Source: Aeromicrobium endophyticum
GTDB taxonomy: Bacteria > Actinomycetota > Actinomycetes > Propionibacteriales > Nocardioidaceae
Direction: 5' to 3'
NCBI RefSeq assembly: GCF_003586285.1
Contig: NZ_QUBR01000003.1
Span: 1 to 64,000 of the forward strand
Length of the DNA stretch: 64,000 nucleotides
Numbering within the stretch: the first letter of the stretch is position 1; every line of letters begins with the position of its first letter. The translations under genes and the position numbers were made by a program. Positions 26,772 to 35,804 of the stretch are shown in pieces. A model generated the notes under the pieces. The model ran no database searches, had not been told where the DNA came from, and saw nothing but the letters and a program-made list of their open reading frames with translations.

Positions 26772-28060
26772 TCCTTGCCGTCCTGGTCGTCCGGGTCGGT
26801 GCCGTCGAGCAGCTCGCCGAGGGCGGCGTCGAAGTCGTCGTCGCTCTGCGAGCGCTTCTCGCCCTGCGCGAAGCCCAACGGGTCGTCGAGGTCGGACGCG
26901 TCGGGCATCAGGTCGGGGTGGCTCCACACGGCGTCGCGGGCCTCGGGGCCCTGACGGTCGCGGATCGCGGCCCACAACGAGGTCGCCTCGCGCAGCTTGC
27001 GGGGGCGCAGCTCGAGCCCCACGAGCGCGGCGAACGTCTGCTCGGCGGGGCCGCCGGTGGCCCGGCGGCGGCGCATGGCCTCGGCCAGGGGAGTCGCGGC
27101 GGGCATGCGGCCGGCGGTGGCCTGGGCCACGACCTCGTCGACCCAGCCCTCGATGAAGGCCAGGAGTGTCTCGAGACGGTCGAGCGCGCGCTGCTGCTCG
27201 GCCGTGCGCTCGGGCTCGAACAGCCCGCCGGCGAGCGCCTGCTGGATGTCTTCGGGTCGCGAGGGGTCGAGGCCGCGCATCTGCGACTCGATGGCCTCGA
27301 CATCGATGCGGGTGCCTCGGCCGTACTCCTCGATCGCGCCGACCAGGGCGGACCGCAGCCAGGGTGAGTGCTGGAAGAGACGGTGGTGGGCGCACTCGCG
27401 CAGCACGATGTAGAGCAGCACGTCGGAGGCCGGGTGCTCCAGCCCCTGGCCGAACGCCTCGACGCCCGACGGGATGACGGCCGCGACGCGCTCGCGTCCG
27501 AGCGGCAGGCCGATGTCGGTCGACGACACGACCTCGCCGGCCAGCCCGCCGAGTGCCTGACCGACCTGCTGGCCGAACATCGCGCCGCCGGCCTGCGACA
27601 GCATGCCCATGAGCGGACCGGCCATCGCCTTGGCCTCGTCGGGCAGCGCATCGCCCATGGCCGTGACGACGTGCTGCGCGATCGGCTCGACGAGCTGCTG
27701 CCACGTCTCGGAGGTGGCCTCGATCCACTCGGCCTTGCTCCACGCCGTCGCGGTGGTGGCGCCGGCCGGGAACGAGGTGGCGGTGTCGAGCCACGACTCG
27801 GCCAGCCGCGCGGCGTCGTCGACGGCGCCCTGCTGGGCGGCGTTGGGGCTCGGGTCGGGGCCGGCCGCGGCCAGCGTCTGGCGGGCGACGTCCTTGGCCA
27901 GGTCGAAGTTGACGCTGCCCTCGTGCGGCGCGAACATGCGCTGCATCTGACCCATGATCTGGTTCATGTCGATCTGACCGCTCGAGAACGCCCCGAAGAT
28001 CTGCTCCATCGGGGTGCCCTTGAAGGGGTTCTGAGCGTCGTCCTTGTCGTCATCGGCCAT
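26768..28060 (-). CDS. Zinc-dependent metalloprotease-like protein (DUF2342/COG5282)
   Basis: A 430-residue soluble protein of the actinobacterial DUF2342 family. It has the family's FGAFSSGQIDMNQIMGQMQ start, the putative zinc region VLRECAHHRLF (about residue 210) and the C-terminal LRPRKLREATSLWAA. The expected HExxH is not strictly present, so peptidase activity is uncertain. The M. tuberculosis counterpart by synteny is Rv3195. TACTGT lies six bases before the ATG, suggesting a leaderless start. Confidence 0.85.
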   Translation of the reverse strand: MADDDKDDAQNPFKGTPMEQIFGAFSSGQIDMNQIMGQMQRMFAPHEGSVNFDLAKDVARQTLAAAGPDPSPNAAQQGAVDDAARLAESWLDTATSFPAGATTATAWSKAEWIEATSETWQQLVEPIAQHVVTAMGDALPDEAKAMAGPLMGMLSQAGGAMFGQQVGQALGGLAGEVVSSTDIGLPLGRERVAAVIPSGVEAFGQGLEHPASDVLLYIVLRECAHHRLFQHSPWLRSALVGAIEEYGRGTRIDVEAIESQMRGLDPSRPEDIQQALAGGLFEPERTAEQQRALDRLETLLAFIEGWVDEVVAQATAGRMPAATPLAEAMRRRRATGGPAEQTFAALVGLELRPRKLREATSLWAAIRDRQGPEARDAVWSHPDLMPDASDLDDPLGFAQGEKRSQSDDDFDAALGELLDGTDPDDQDGKE

Positions 28061-28066
28061 GGCACC

Positions 28067-28072
28067 ACAGTA
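28067..28072 (-). promoter_or_regulatory. -10 box of a leaderless promoter for the DUF2342 gene
   Basis: On the minus strand TACTGT ends six bases before the ATG at 28060. The following bases contain no ribosome site. Confidence 0.45.
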
Positions 28073-28144
28073 CCGAGTGGTGCCGCCGAAACCCCGGGCT
28101 CGCTGTTCGCCCTACGATGAATCCACCGGCTCAGAGAGGAAACC

Positions 28145-28567
28145 GTGACTGCCGTACGACTGGTCGACATCCGCGACACGCCCCTGAGCCTGGACGAGGT
28201 GTACGCGGCGGTCAGCGATCCGGCTGCCGGCGGCATCTGCGTCTTCGTCGGCACGGTGCGCGACCACGACGGCGGTCAGGCCGTCAGCGCGCTGGGCTAC
28301 TCGTCCCACCCCACCGCCGTCGACCGCCTGCGCGAGGTGGCCGAGCGCATCGCGGGGGAGTGCGACGTCGTGGCGCTGGCCGGCGTGCACCGCGTGGGCG
28401 ACCTCGACATCGGCGACCTCGCCGTGGTGGTGGGTGCCTCGGCCGCGCACCGGGCCGACGCCTTCGAGGCGTGCCGGCGGCTGATCGACGAGCTCAAGAC
28501 CGACGTGCCCGTCTGGAAGCACCAGACCTTCGCGTCGGGCGACGCCGAGTGGGTGCACCCGCACTAG
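28145..28567 (+). CDS. moaE: Molybdopterin synthase catalytic subunit MoaE
   Basis: A 140-residue MoaE. Family features include ICVFVGTVRDH, the AVDRLREVAERI helix, HRVGDLDIGDLAVVV and the catalytic region KTDVPVWKHQTF with its lysines. It transfers sulfur from MoaD to precursor Z to make molybdopterin. No moaD or other moa gene is in the window. GTG start at 28145 with an AGAGAGGA ribosome site. Confidence 0.95.
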   Translation: MTAVRLVDIRDTPLSLDEVYAAVSDPAAGGICVFVGTVRDHDGGQAVSALGYSSHPTAVDRLREVAERIAGECDVVALAGVHRVGDLDIGDLAVVVGASAAHRADAFEACRRLIDELKTDVPVWKHQTFASGDAEWVHPH

Positions 28568-28599
28568 ACGCGGGTGGGCCGCTGGTTGGCCCGACTCAC

Positions 28600-28605
28600 T
28601 AGGAT
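28600..28605 (+). promoter_or_regulatory. -10 box of a leaderless promoter for the Lon-PDZ protease
   Basis: TAGGAT ends six bases before the GTG at 28612. No ribosome site is present. Confidence 0.5.
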
Positions 28606-28611
28606 TCCCCT

Positions 28612-29682
28612 GTGTCCGACCCCACGCGGCTGAGCCGTCGCTACTCGACGATGGTCGTGGCGACGATCTCCCTCATCGTGCTGACGTGCGCGGCCTACCT
28701 CATCCCGATGCCGTACGTGACGATGCGTCCCGGCCCGGCGTTCAACACCCTCGGCCAGTTCGACGACAAGGACATGTTCACCTTCGGCCAGGGCGTCAAG
28801 ACGTATCCGACGAGCGGCGCGCTCGACTTCACGACCGTCTCGGTGACCCGTGCCGACACCCGCCTGTCGCTGGCCGACGCCGTCCGCGCCTACTTCGACC
28901 GCGACGTGGCCGTGGTGCCGAAGTCGCTGGTCTACCCCGACAACCAGACCGCCAAGCAGTCGACGGCCGTCTCGGCCGCACAGCTCGATGGCTCGAAGGA
29001 CTCGTCGCGGGTGGCCGCGCTGCGGGCCGCGGGGTACACCGTCACCGGACGCCCGCAGGTCGCCGCGCTGGTGCCGGGCGGTGCTGCCGCGAAGCTGCTG
29101 AAGGTCGGCGACGTCATCACGCAGGTCGACGGCACGAAGGTCGCCAGCTCCGAGGAGGCGGTCGCCGCGATCGCCACCAAGACACCCGGGCAGCCGGTCG
29201 CCGTCACGGTCGAGCGCGGCGGCAGGACCCAGACGATCGAGGTCACGACGCGCGCCGACGAGCGCGATCCCAAGGTGCCGCGCATCGGCGTCTCGCTGGG
29301 CACCAAGTACACCTACCCGATCCAGATCGACAACAACGTCGGCCGCGAGATCGGCGGCCCGAGCGCGGGCACGATGTTCGCGCTGGCCATCTACGACAAG
29401 CTCACCCCCGGCGAGCTCACGGGCGGCAGGAAGATCGCCGGCACCGGCGAGATGAGCGCCGACGGCGTCGTCGGTCCCATCGGTGGCATCCGCCAGAAGA
29501 TGCGCGGCGCCGCCAACGCCGGGGCGTCGATCTTCCTGGTCCCGCAGGCCAACTGCTCCGAGGCGCTCGACGGCGACGACGACGGCCTGAAGCTCGTCAA
29601 GATCACTCAGCTCTCCGATGCGATCTCGTCGCTGAAGGCGCTGGCCGACGACCCCGACGCGAAGGTTCCCGCATGCAGCTGA
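28612..29682 (+). CDS. Membrane-anchored PDZ and Lon-type serine protease
   Basis: A 356-residue protein: one N-terminal membrane helix (12-32), an extracytoplasmic region, a PDZ domain (about 145-215) and a C-terminal Lon protease domain with the Ser251/Lys296 dyad in GGPSAGTMFAL and GGIRQKMRGA. It lacks an ATPase domain. It matches the Rv3194c family and should degrade or process envelope proteins. It overlaps the PPA1309-type gene by ten bases. Confidence 0.92.
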   Translation: MSDPTRLSRRYSTMVVATISLIVLTCAAYLIPMPYVTMRPGPAFNTLGQFDDKDMFTFGQGVKTYPTSGALDFTTVSVTRADTRLSLADAVRAYFDRDVAVVPKSLVYPDNQTAKQSTAVSAAQLDGSKDSSRVAALRAAGYTVTGRPQVAALVPGGAAAKLLKVGDVITQVDGTKVASSEEAVAAIATKTPGQPVAVTVERGGRTQTIEVTTRADERDPKVPRIGVSLGTKYTYPIQIDNNVGREIGGPSAGTMFALAIYDKLTPGELTGGRKIAGTGEMSADGVVGPIGGIRQKMRGAANAGASIFLVPQANCSEALDGDDDGLKLVKITQLSDAISSLKALADDPDAKVPACS

Positions 29683-30191
29683 TGCCCGACTCGCCCCTGC
29701 GCCGTGCCGCCCTCGAGGTCGAGGCGTACGTCGGCGCCGAGGGGTGGGACCAGTCCCCGCGGCTCTTCGCGCTCGTCCCGACCGCCGACCTGATCGCGCG
29801 TGAGCCTGCGCTCGCCGACCAGCTGTCGTCCGACCTGGACGGCATCACGCCCGTCGAGCAGGAGCTCGACCCCACCCGCGAGCTCGAGGACCTGCTCACC
29901 GAGATCGAGTGGCCCGACGCCGTCATCGGCTGCGCGGCCGTCATCGAGCGCATCATGCTGCCGCCCGAGGCCGAGGAGTCCCTGCCGGACGACCCCGAGG
30001 CCCTGGTCGCCGCGGCCGCCGCGCACCCCGACCGGCAGGAGGTGCGCCTCGTGGCTGCCGTCACCCGCGACGGCCGCTCGCACAGCGCCGTCCGCGCTCG
30101 TCAGCCTCTCGAGGCCGAGCTGCTGGAGGGCCCCGACCTCGTCCCCGGCCTGATCGAGCACCTCCGCGGCACGCTGACCGCGGCCCCTTGA
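29673..30191 (+). CDS. PPA1309-family conserved protein
   Basis: A 172-residue acidic soluble protein with the family blocks LRRAALEVEAYVGAEGWDQ, RLFALVPT and IEWPDAVIGCAAVIER. The family is named from Cutibacterium (Propionibacterium) acnes and is restricted to actinobacteria. Its function is unknown. The ATG at 29673 lies inside the end of the Lon-PDZ gene, and the position before UPF0182 is conserved in relatives. Confidence 0.85.
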   Translation: MQLMPDSPLRRAALEVEAYVGAEGWDQSPRLFALVPTADLIAREPALADQLSSDLDGITPVEQELDPTRELEDLLTEIEWPDAVIGCAAVIERIMLPPEAEESLPDDPEALVAAAAAHPDRQEVRLVAAVTRDGRSHSAVRARQPLEAELLEGPDLVPGLIEHLRGTLTAAP

Positions 30192-30226
30192 CCTAGAGTC
30201 TTAAGCCACCCCTACCCAGGAGACCC

Positions 30227-33160
30227 GTGAGCGACATCTTCGGAACACCCCGACCCCGAGAGCCGCGTCCCCCGTCGGGGCGTCGCCAGAAGGTCCTGGT
30301 CCCGACCCTGATCACCCTGGCCGTCCTGCTGTTCCTCGGCTCGATCTTCACGAGCGTGTGGACCGACCGTCTGTGGTTCAAGTCCGTCGGCTACGGCGAG
30401 GTGTTCCGCAGCGTCCTGTTCACGCGGATCTCGATGTTCGTGGCGATGGGCCTGATCTTCGGCCTGTTCGTGATGGTCAACCTCTACCTGGCCTACCGCA
30501 CGCGTCCGCAGTCGGTGCCGGCCCGCCGCGACGACCCGGCCTACCGCTACCGGCTCGCGCTGACGCCCATCCTCAAGCCCATCGGCATCGGCGTGTTCGT
30601 GATCCTGACGGCCTTCAGCGGCTCGGTCGGCGCGAGCCACTGGGACACCTTCAAGATGTGGCGCAACGGCACGTCGTTCGGCACCAAGGACCCCCAGTTC
30701 GGCAAGGACGTCGGCTTCTACGTCTTCGACTACCCGTGGTGGCGCTTCGTCACGTCGTTCTCGTTCGCGATGATCATCGTGACGGTGCTCGCGGTCGTGT
30801 TCGTCAACTACGTGTACGGCGGCATCCGCATCGCGGGCCGCGGCCCCAAGCTCACGCGCGCCACGCAGATCCAGCTCTCGGTGCTCGTGGGGCTCGGCAT
30901 CCTGACGCGCGCCGTCTCGTACTACCTCGACCGGTTCGGCCTGCTGGTCTCCAACGGCGGCGTGGTCGACGGTGCCGCGTTCACCGACGTCAACGCCCGC
31001 ATCCCCGCCAAGAACATCCTGATCTGGGTGGCGATCGTGTGCGCGGTGCTGTTCTTCGCCTCGGTCGCGATCCGCTCGTGGGCGCTGCCGGCGATCGGCC
31101 TCGGGCTGCTGGCGGTCACCTCGATCCTGCTCGGGGCGGTGTGGCCCGCGATCATGCAGGGCTTCCAGGTCAAGCCGTCCGAGCCCGACAAGGAGGGGCC
31201 GTACATCGCCAGGAACATCGAGGCGACGCGGCAGGCCTACGACGTGGCCGACACCGAGGTCGAGTCGTACTCGGCCAAGACCGAGCTCACCGACTCCGAG
31301 CTGGCCGCCAGCGCCGAGTCGCGCGTCAGCACCCGTCTGCTCGACCCCACGTTGATCTCGGACGCCTTCGAGCAGCTGCAGCAGGTGCGCGGCTACTACT
31401 CCGTGCCGACGACGCTCGACGTCGACCGCTACAAGCTGCCGGGCGACGACACGCCGCAGGACACCATCATCGCGGCGCGCGAGCTCGACCTGAGCGGTCT
31501 GCAGAGCTCGCAGCGCAACTGGGCGAACGACCACACGGTCTACACGCACGGCTACGGCATCATCGCGGCGCGGGGCAACCAGCGCGGTGAGAACGGCGAG
31601 CCCGTGTTCACCGCGAAGGACATCCCGCAGGCCGGTGAGATCACCACCAAGGTGCCGCCGCGCATCTACTTCGGCGAGAAGTCTCCCTCGTACTCGATCG
31701 TCGGGCGGCCCAAGGGCGCCGAGCCGATCGAGGTCGACATCCCGCGCAGCGGTGCGGCGGGCGAGGGTGGTGGCAAGGCGAGCGTCACCCAGAACACGTA
31801 CGACGGCAAGGGCGGCGTCCCGATCGGCGGCTTGTTCAACAAGATGCTCTACGCCTTCAAGTTCGCCGAGCCCAACATCGTGCTGTCGAGCCGGGTCAAC
31901 TCCGACTCCAAGATCCTGTACGACCGCGAGCCTCGCGACCGCGTCAAGAAGGTCGCACCCTGGCTGACGGTCGACGGCGACTCGTACCCCGCCGTCGTCG
32001 ACGGACGCGTGGTCTGGATCGTCGACGGCTACACGACCAGCAACTCGTACCCCTACTCGCAGCACCGCTCGCTGCGCGAGGCCACGGCCGACACGCTGAC
32101 CAACGGCGAGTCGCAGGCGGCGCTGCCGACCGACCAGGTCAACTACATGCGCAACTCCGTCAAGGCCGTCGTCGACGCGTACGACGGCTCGGTCAAGCTC
32201 TACGAGTGGGACACCAAGGACCCGGTGCTCAAGACCTGGAAGAAGGTCTTCCCGGGGATCGTCGAGCCCAAGGCGTCGATCGACCAGGGCCTGCTCGAGC
32301 ACCTGCGCTACCCGGTCGACCTGTTCAAGGTGCAGCGCGACGTGCTGCAGCGCTACCACGTCACCGACGCGCAGGCGTTCTACAACGACGACCAGCGCTG
32401 GAAGGTCCCCGAGGACCCGACGGCGCCCAGCAGCTCGACGGCCCTGCAGCCGCCGTACTACCTGTCGACCGCGACGCCCGGCGAGGAGAGCCCGAAGTTC
32501 AGCCTCACGAGCGTCTACCTGCCCAACAAGCGGCAGAACCTCGCGGCGTTCGTCTCGGTCAACTCCGAGGCGACCGACACCGAGGACTACGGCAAGATGC
32601 AGATCCTGCAGCTGTCGAGCGGCAGCCAGGTCGACGGCCCCAGCCAGATCGCCAACCAGCTGCAGACCGACAACGGCGTCACCCAGGCGCTGCTGCCGTT
32701 CAAGCAGGCCGGCACCGACATCCAGTACGGCAACCTGCTGACCCTGCCGGTCGGCGGAGGACTGCTGTACGTCCAGCCGGTCTACATCAAGCGTCAGGCC
32801 GCTGAGGGAACCTATCCGCAGCTGCAGTACGTGCTGGCCTCGTTCGGCGACAACGTGGGCTTCGGCAACACGCTCGACGAGGCGCTACGGGTCGCCCTGG
32901 GGCTCGACGAGGGCACCCCTGACGCGAATCCCGACACGGGCACCGGTGGTGGCACAGGTACCGGCACCCCGCCGGCGACCGAGACGCCGACCGGCGACCA
33001 GACCGCGTCGCAGCTTCTCGACCAGGCGAACGAGTACTACGAGCAGGCGCAAAAGGCGCTCAAGGACGGTGACCTGGCGCTCTACCAGCAGCGCATGGAC
33101 CAGGTCGGCCAGGCGGTCACCGACGCCAAGAAGGCCGTCGACGAGGCAGCCAAGAAGTAG
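30227..33160 (+). CDS. UPF0182-family large membrane protein
   Basis: A 977-residue protein with seven predicted helices in the first third (about 25-310) and a large extracytoplasmic part with conserved blocks such as VSPW-like KVAPWLTVDGDSYPAVVDG and YMRNSVKAVVDAYDG. The last 95 residues are a Gly/Thr/Pro linker and a charged helical tail. The family (Rv3193c) is universal in actinobacteria but its role is unknown. GTG start with an AGGAGA site. Confidence 0.92.
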   Translation: MSDIFGTPRPREPRPPSGRRQKVLVPTLITLAVLLFLGSIFTSVWTDRLWFKSVGYGEVFRSVLFTRISMFVAMGLIFGLFVMVNLYLAYRTRPQSVPARRDDPAYRYRLALTPILKPIGIGVFVILTAFSGSVGASHWDTFKMWRNGTSFGTKDPQFGKDVGFYVFDYPWWRFVTSFSFAMIIVTVLAVVFVNYVYGGIRIAGRGPKLTRATQIQLSVLVGLGILTRAVSYYLDRFGLLVSNGGVVDGAAFTDVNARIPAKNILIWVAIVCAVLFFASVAIRSWALPAIGLGLLAVTSILLGAVWPAIMQGFQVKPSEPDKEGPYIARNIEATRQAYDVADTEVESYSAKTELTDSELAASAESRVSTRLLDPTLISDAFEQLQQVRGYYSVPTTLDVDRYKLPGDDTPQDTIIAARELDLSGLQSSQRNWANDHTVYTHGYGIIAARGNQRGENGEPVFTAKDIPQAGEITTKVPPRIYFGEKSPSYSIVGRPKGAEPIEVDIPRSGAAGEGGGKASVTQNTYDGKGGVPIGGLFNKMLYAFKFAEPNIVLSSRVNSDSKILYDREPRDRVKKVAPWLTVDGDSYPAVVDGRVVWIVDGYTTSNSYPYSQHRSLREATADTLTNGESQAALPTDQVNYMRNSVKAVVDAYDGSVKLYEWDTKDPVLKTWKKVFPGIVEPKASIDQGLLEHLRYPVDLFKVQRDVLQRYHVTDAQAFYNDDQRWKVPEDPTAPSSSTALQPPYYLSTATPGEESPKFSLTSVYLPNKRQNLAAFVSVNSEATDTEDYGKMQILQLSSGSQVDGPSQIANQLQTDNGVTQALLPFKQAGTDIQYGNLLTLPVGGGLLYVQPVYIKRQAAEGTYPQLQYVLASFGDNVGFGNTLDEALRVALGLDEGTPDANPDTGTGGGTGTGTPPATETPTGDQTASQLLDQANEYYEQAQKALKDGDLALYQQRMDQVGQAVTDAKKAVDEAAKK

Positions 33161-33165
33161 CGGCG

Positions 33166-33181
33166 TCCCCGCAGGCGGGGC
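33166..33181 (+). terminator. Short hairpin between UPF0182 and ilvA
   Basis: CCCCG-CAGG-CGGGG forms a five-pair GC stem immediately after the UPF0182 stop. It lies between convergent genes. Weak but well placed. Confidence 0.35.
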
Positions 33182-33197
33182 CTAGGAGCCGGGCAGC

Positions 33198-34460
33198 TCA
33201 GATCAAGTAGTGGAACATCGGGCTGCCCGGCTCGACCCGCTCGACGCCGAGCGGGCTGTCGTCCAGACGTCCGAGCAGCCCGGCCAGGTCTTCTGCCCGG
33301 GCGAGCTCGATGCCGATCAGCGCCGGACCGTTCTCGCGGTTGTTGCGCTTGACGTAGTCGAACAGCGTGATGTCGTCGTCGGGGCCGAGGATCTCGTCGA
33401 GGAACCGGCGCAGCGCGCCGGGCTCCTGCGGGAAGCTGACGAGGAAGTAGTGCTTGAGCCCGCGGTGGATCAGCGAGCGCTCGAGGATCTCGCCGTAGCG
33501 GCTGATGTCGTTGTTGCCTCCCGACACGACGCACACGACGGTCGAGCCCGGCTCGACGTCGATCAGGCCGTCGAGGGCGGCGGTCGCGAGCGCGCCCGCG
33601 GGCTCGGCGATGATGCCGTCCGACTGGTAGAGGAGCAGCATCTCGGTGCAGAGGTGTCCCTCGTCGACGGTGACCATCGTCGCGCCGGCGTCGCGCACCA
33701 GCGGGAACGTGTGCCGGCCGACGGTGCCGACCGCGGCACCGTCCACGAACGGGTCGACGCTCTCGATCGCCACCGGGGCACCGGCGGCGAGGGCCGCGGT
33801 CATGGAAGCTGCGCCCTGCGGCTCGACGCCGACGATGCGGGTGCTGGGGTGACGCTCGTCCATCCACGTCGACATGCCGGCGATGAGACCGCCGCCGCCC
33901 ACCGGCAGCACCACCAGGTCGGGGGCCGAGCCGAGCTGGTCGACGATCTCGCTGGCGACGGTGCCCTGCCCGTCGATCGTCCGCGGGTCGTCGAAGGCCG
34001 GGACGAGGGCGGCGCCCGTGGCCACGGAGTCGTCGTGAGCGGCTCTGAACGCGTCCTCGTAGGAGTCGCCGACGACGACCACCTCGACGCCGCTGCCGCC
34101 GAGGGTGACGATGCGCTCACGCTTCTGGCGCGGGGTGGTGCCGGGCACGAAGATGCGTCCGTGCACCCCGAGGCGACGGCACGCGAGGGCGACGCCTTGG
34201 GCGTGGTTGCCGGCGCTCGCGCACACGACGCCGCGGGCGCGGGTGTCGTCGTCGAGCTGCACGATGAGGTTGTAGGCCCCGCGGATCTTGTACGACCGCA
34301 CGGGCTGGAGGTCTTCGCGCTTGAGCCACACCTGCGCCCCGGTGGCCCGCGACAGCCGGGCGTTGAGCTCGAGCGGTGTGCGGCTGACCACCTCGGCGAC
34401 GCGGACGGCGGCCTGGTCGATCGAGGCGGCGGTGACGGGGGAGAGGGGTGTCGGACTCAC
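33198..34460 (-). CDS. ilvA: Threonine ammonia-lyase with a C-terminal ACT-like domain
   Basis: A 420-residue PLP enzyme making 2-oxobutanoate from threonine for isoleucine synthesis. The PLP lysine is Lys58 in SYKIRGAYN, the Gly-rich phosphate loop is PVGGGGLIAG and the C-terminal ACT-like domain is about 335-420 (HYFLVSFPQEPGALRRF). A single such domain suggests the shorter class; feedback control is possible. GTG at 34460 was chosen. An in-frame TTG three codons upstream is the alternative; neither has a clear ribosome site. Confidence 0.9.
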   Translation of the reverse strand: MSPTPLSPVTAASIDQAAVRVAEVVSRTPLELNARLSRATGAQVWLKREDLQPVRSYKIRGAYNLIVQLDDDTRARGVVCASAGNHAQGVALACRRLGVHGRIFVPGTTPRQKRERIVTLGGSGVEVVVVGDSYEDAFRAAHDDSVATGAALVPAFDDPRTIDGQGTVASEIVDQLGSAPDLVVLPVGGGGLIAGMSTWMDERHPSTRIVGVEPQGAASMTAALAAGAPVAIESVDPFVDGAAVGTVGRHTFPLVRDAGATMVTVDEGHLCTEMLLLYQSDGIIAEPAGALATAALDGLIDVEPGSTVVCVVSGGNNDISRYGEILERSLIHRGLKHYFLVSFPQEPGALRRFLDEILGPDDDITLFDYVKRNNRENGPALIGIELARAEDLAGLLGRLDDSPLGVERVEPGSPMFHYLI

Positions 34461-34571
34461 GTCGTCCAACGCTAGACCTGCTGCGATCCCGGCCGTCTGG
34501 CGGTGTCCGGCGCCGACTCGTCGACCCGATTTGGTGCCACGGACGTCGGCCTGTAATGTTGTCTTCAGCGA

Positions 34572-34648
34572 CGCGGGGTGGAGCAGCTCGGTAGCTCGCT
34601 GGGCTCATAACCCAGAGGTCACAGGTTCAAATCCTGTCCCCGCTACCA
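34572..34648 (+). tRNA. Initiator tRNA-Met (anticodon CAT)
   Basis: The gene starts CGCGGGGTGGAGCAG, has anticodon stem GCTGGG/CCCAG with three G:C pairs below the CAT loop and ends CCCCGCTACCA with CCA encoded. The first base is unpaired with position 72 (C with T), and the three G:C pairs of the anticodon stem are present, both initiator hallmarks. Its 3' end is the integration site of the island to the right. Confidence 0.95.
34626..34648 (+). other. Attachment site 1 (att core inside tRNA-Met)
   Basis: The last 23 bases of the tRNA gene, from TTCAAATCC to CGCTACCA, recur with one mismatch at 52607-52629 and two mismatches at 53799-53821. Integration into the T-arm and acceptor end of tRNAs is typical for tyrosine integrases, and the tRNA is restored at one end. 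Confidence 0.8.
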
Positions 34649-34650
34649 CC

Positions 34651-34688
34651 ACGAAGGCCCTCACAGTCTCAACTGTGAGGGCCTTCGT
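34651..34688 (+). terminator. Perfect 16-bp hairpin after tRNA-Met
   Basis: ACGAAGGCCCTCACAG (34651-34666) and CTGTGAGGGCCTTCGT (34673-34688) are perfect complements around a six-base loop. It starts three bases after the tRNA, so it should end its transcript. Confidence 0.75.
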
Positions 34689-34799
34689 CATGTGCGCAAG
34701 CATTCTCGGCATCGTCATCTGGCAGTTCGACCTCTTGAGACGTGGCTGGGGGCCTCAGGAGTGCCTCGCTCTCGCGATGCCTGGCCCCACCAAGGCCCC

Positions 34800-34848
34800 T
34801 GGGTGGCTCTGTCAGGGTGTGGTTGGCATCACACCGACGTCCTACCTT
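34800..34848 (+). promoter_or_regulatory. Regulon promoter, copy A (SDR operon)
   Basis: TGGGTGGCTC, TCAGGGTGTGG and a -10-like TACCTT at 34843 form this copy. The 23-base block is shared with sites at 38689, 40740 and 44475, and the -10 T lies 24 bases after the GTGG in all four. GGGTGG and GGGTGTGG form a direct repeat 14 bases apart, upstream of and overlapping the -35 region, as expected for an activator site. Confidence 0.75.
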
Positions 34849-34897
34849 CGTGATCTGGGTCTCAAGTGACCGTACGTGGTCGGACGGAGGAGTTGAC

Positions 34898-35740
34898 ATG
34901 GGCAGAGTGGACGGCAAGGTTGCGCTGATCACTGGAGCGGCGCGCGGTCAGGGTCGGGCACACGCCAAGAGGCTGGCGGAGGAGGGTGCCGACGTCATCC
35001 TGCTCGACCTCTGCCGAGCGGTCACTGGGGTCCGCTACCCGGCTGCCACCGAGGACGACTTCGCCGAGACGATCGACCTCGTCAAGAGTCTCGGCCGCCA
35101 GGTCGTCTCGCACGTGGGCGACGTGCGCAGCAATGAGGATGTGGACAAGGTCGTCGCGGACGGGCTACAGACGTTGGGACACATCGACGTCGTGGTGGCC
35201 AATGCGGGCGTGACGTTGCTCGCGCCCGGGTGGGAGATCACGGAGGCGGACTGGCAGACGCAGATCGACATCAACCTGACCGGCAGCTGGCGCGTGGCCA
35301 ATGCCGTCATCCCGTCGATGATCGAGGCCGGCAGGGGTGGTTCGATCATGTTCACGACGTCTGGCGTGGTCGCCGGAGGAGTCGGCAACATGGCGCACTA
35401 CTCGGCCACCAAGCACGGACTCATCGGCATCACCAAGGAGCTCGCGCTCGAGCTGGCGCCCTACGGGATCCGGGTCAACACCCTGCAGCCGACGGCTGTC
35501 AACACGCACATGATGGACAACGAAGTCATGTGGAACCTGTTCACGCCGGGACAGGACGATGCCACTCCGGAGGCTCGACGACAGGGAATGCTCGACATCC
35601 TCGTCCGGACGCACCCGCAGGCCGTGCCGTGGATCGAGCCCGAGGACATGGCGAACGGGGCGCTCTGGCTGGCCTCTGACGAGTCCCGGCGGGTCACCGG
35701 CACGGCTCTCATCATCGACGCCGGGCTCTCGGGCCACTAG
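34898..35740 (+). CDS. SDR-family dehydrogenase, mycofactocin-coupled type
   Basis: A 280-residue short-chain dehydrogenase. The cofactor loop is TGAARGQGR (12-20) and the active site is Tyr168/Lys172 in YSATKHG. Between beta-2 and the next helix it has a ~24-residue insertion (about 39-62, DLCRAVTGVRYP...), the hallmark of the SDR group that holds NAD tightly and uses mycofactocin as electron carrier. It should oxidise an alcohol or hydroxyacid. The ATG at 34898 has a GGAGGAG site. First gene of an operon with an MDR dehydrogenase, an isomerase and a regulator. Confidence 0.88.
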   Translation: MGRVDGKVALITGAARGQGRAHAKRLAEEGADVILLDLCRAVTGVRYPAATEDDFAETIDLVKSLGRQVVSHVGDVRSNEDVDKVVADGLQTLGHIDVVVANAGVTLLAPGWEITEADWQTQIDINLTGSWRVANAVIPSMIEAGRGGSIMFTTSGVVAGGVGNMAHYSATKHGLIGITKELALELAPYGIRVNTLQPTAVNTHMMDNEVMWNLFTPGQDDATPEARRQGMLDILVRTHPQAVPWIEPEDMANGALWLASDESRRVTGTALIIDAGLSGH

Positions 35741-35804
35741 GACTCTCCACCACGAGGGCGATCAAGCCCGAACGATGCACGGCAATCAGCGAAGGACCAG
35801 TGAC

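Noticed and set aside
30212-32359. Long minus-strand frame under UPF0182
   Set aside because: Composition is that of a shadow frame and the + strand gene is certain.
34690-34869. Short + strand frame after tRNA-Met
   Set aside because: It reads through the shared promoter element A and lacks a ribosome site.
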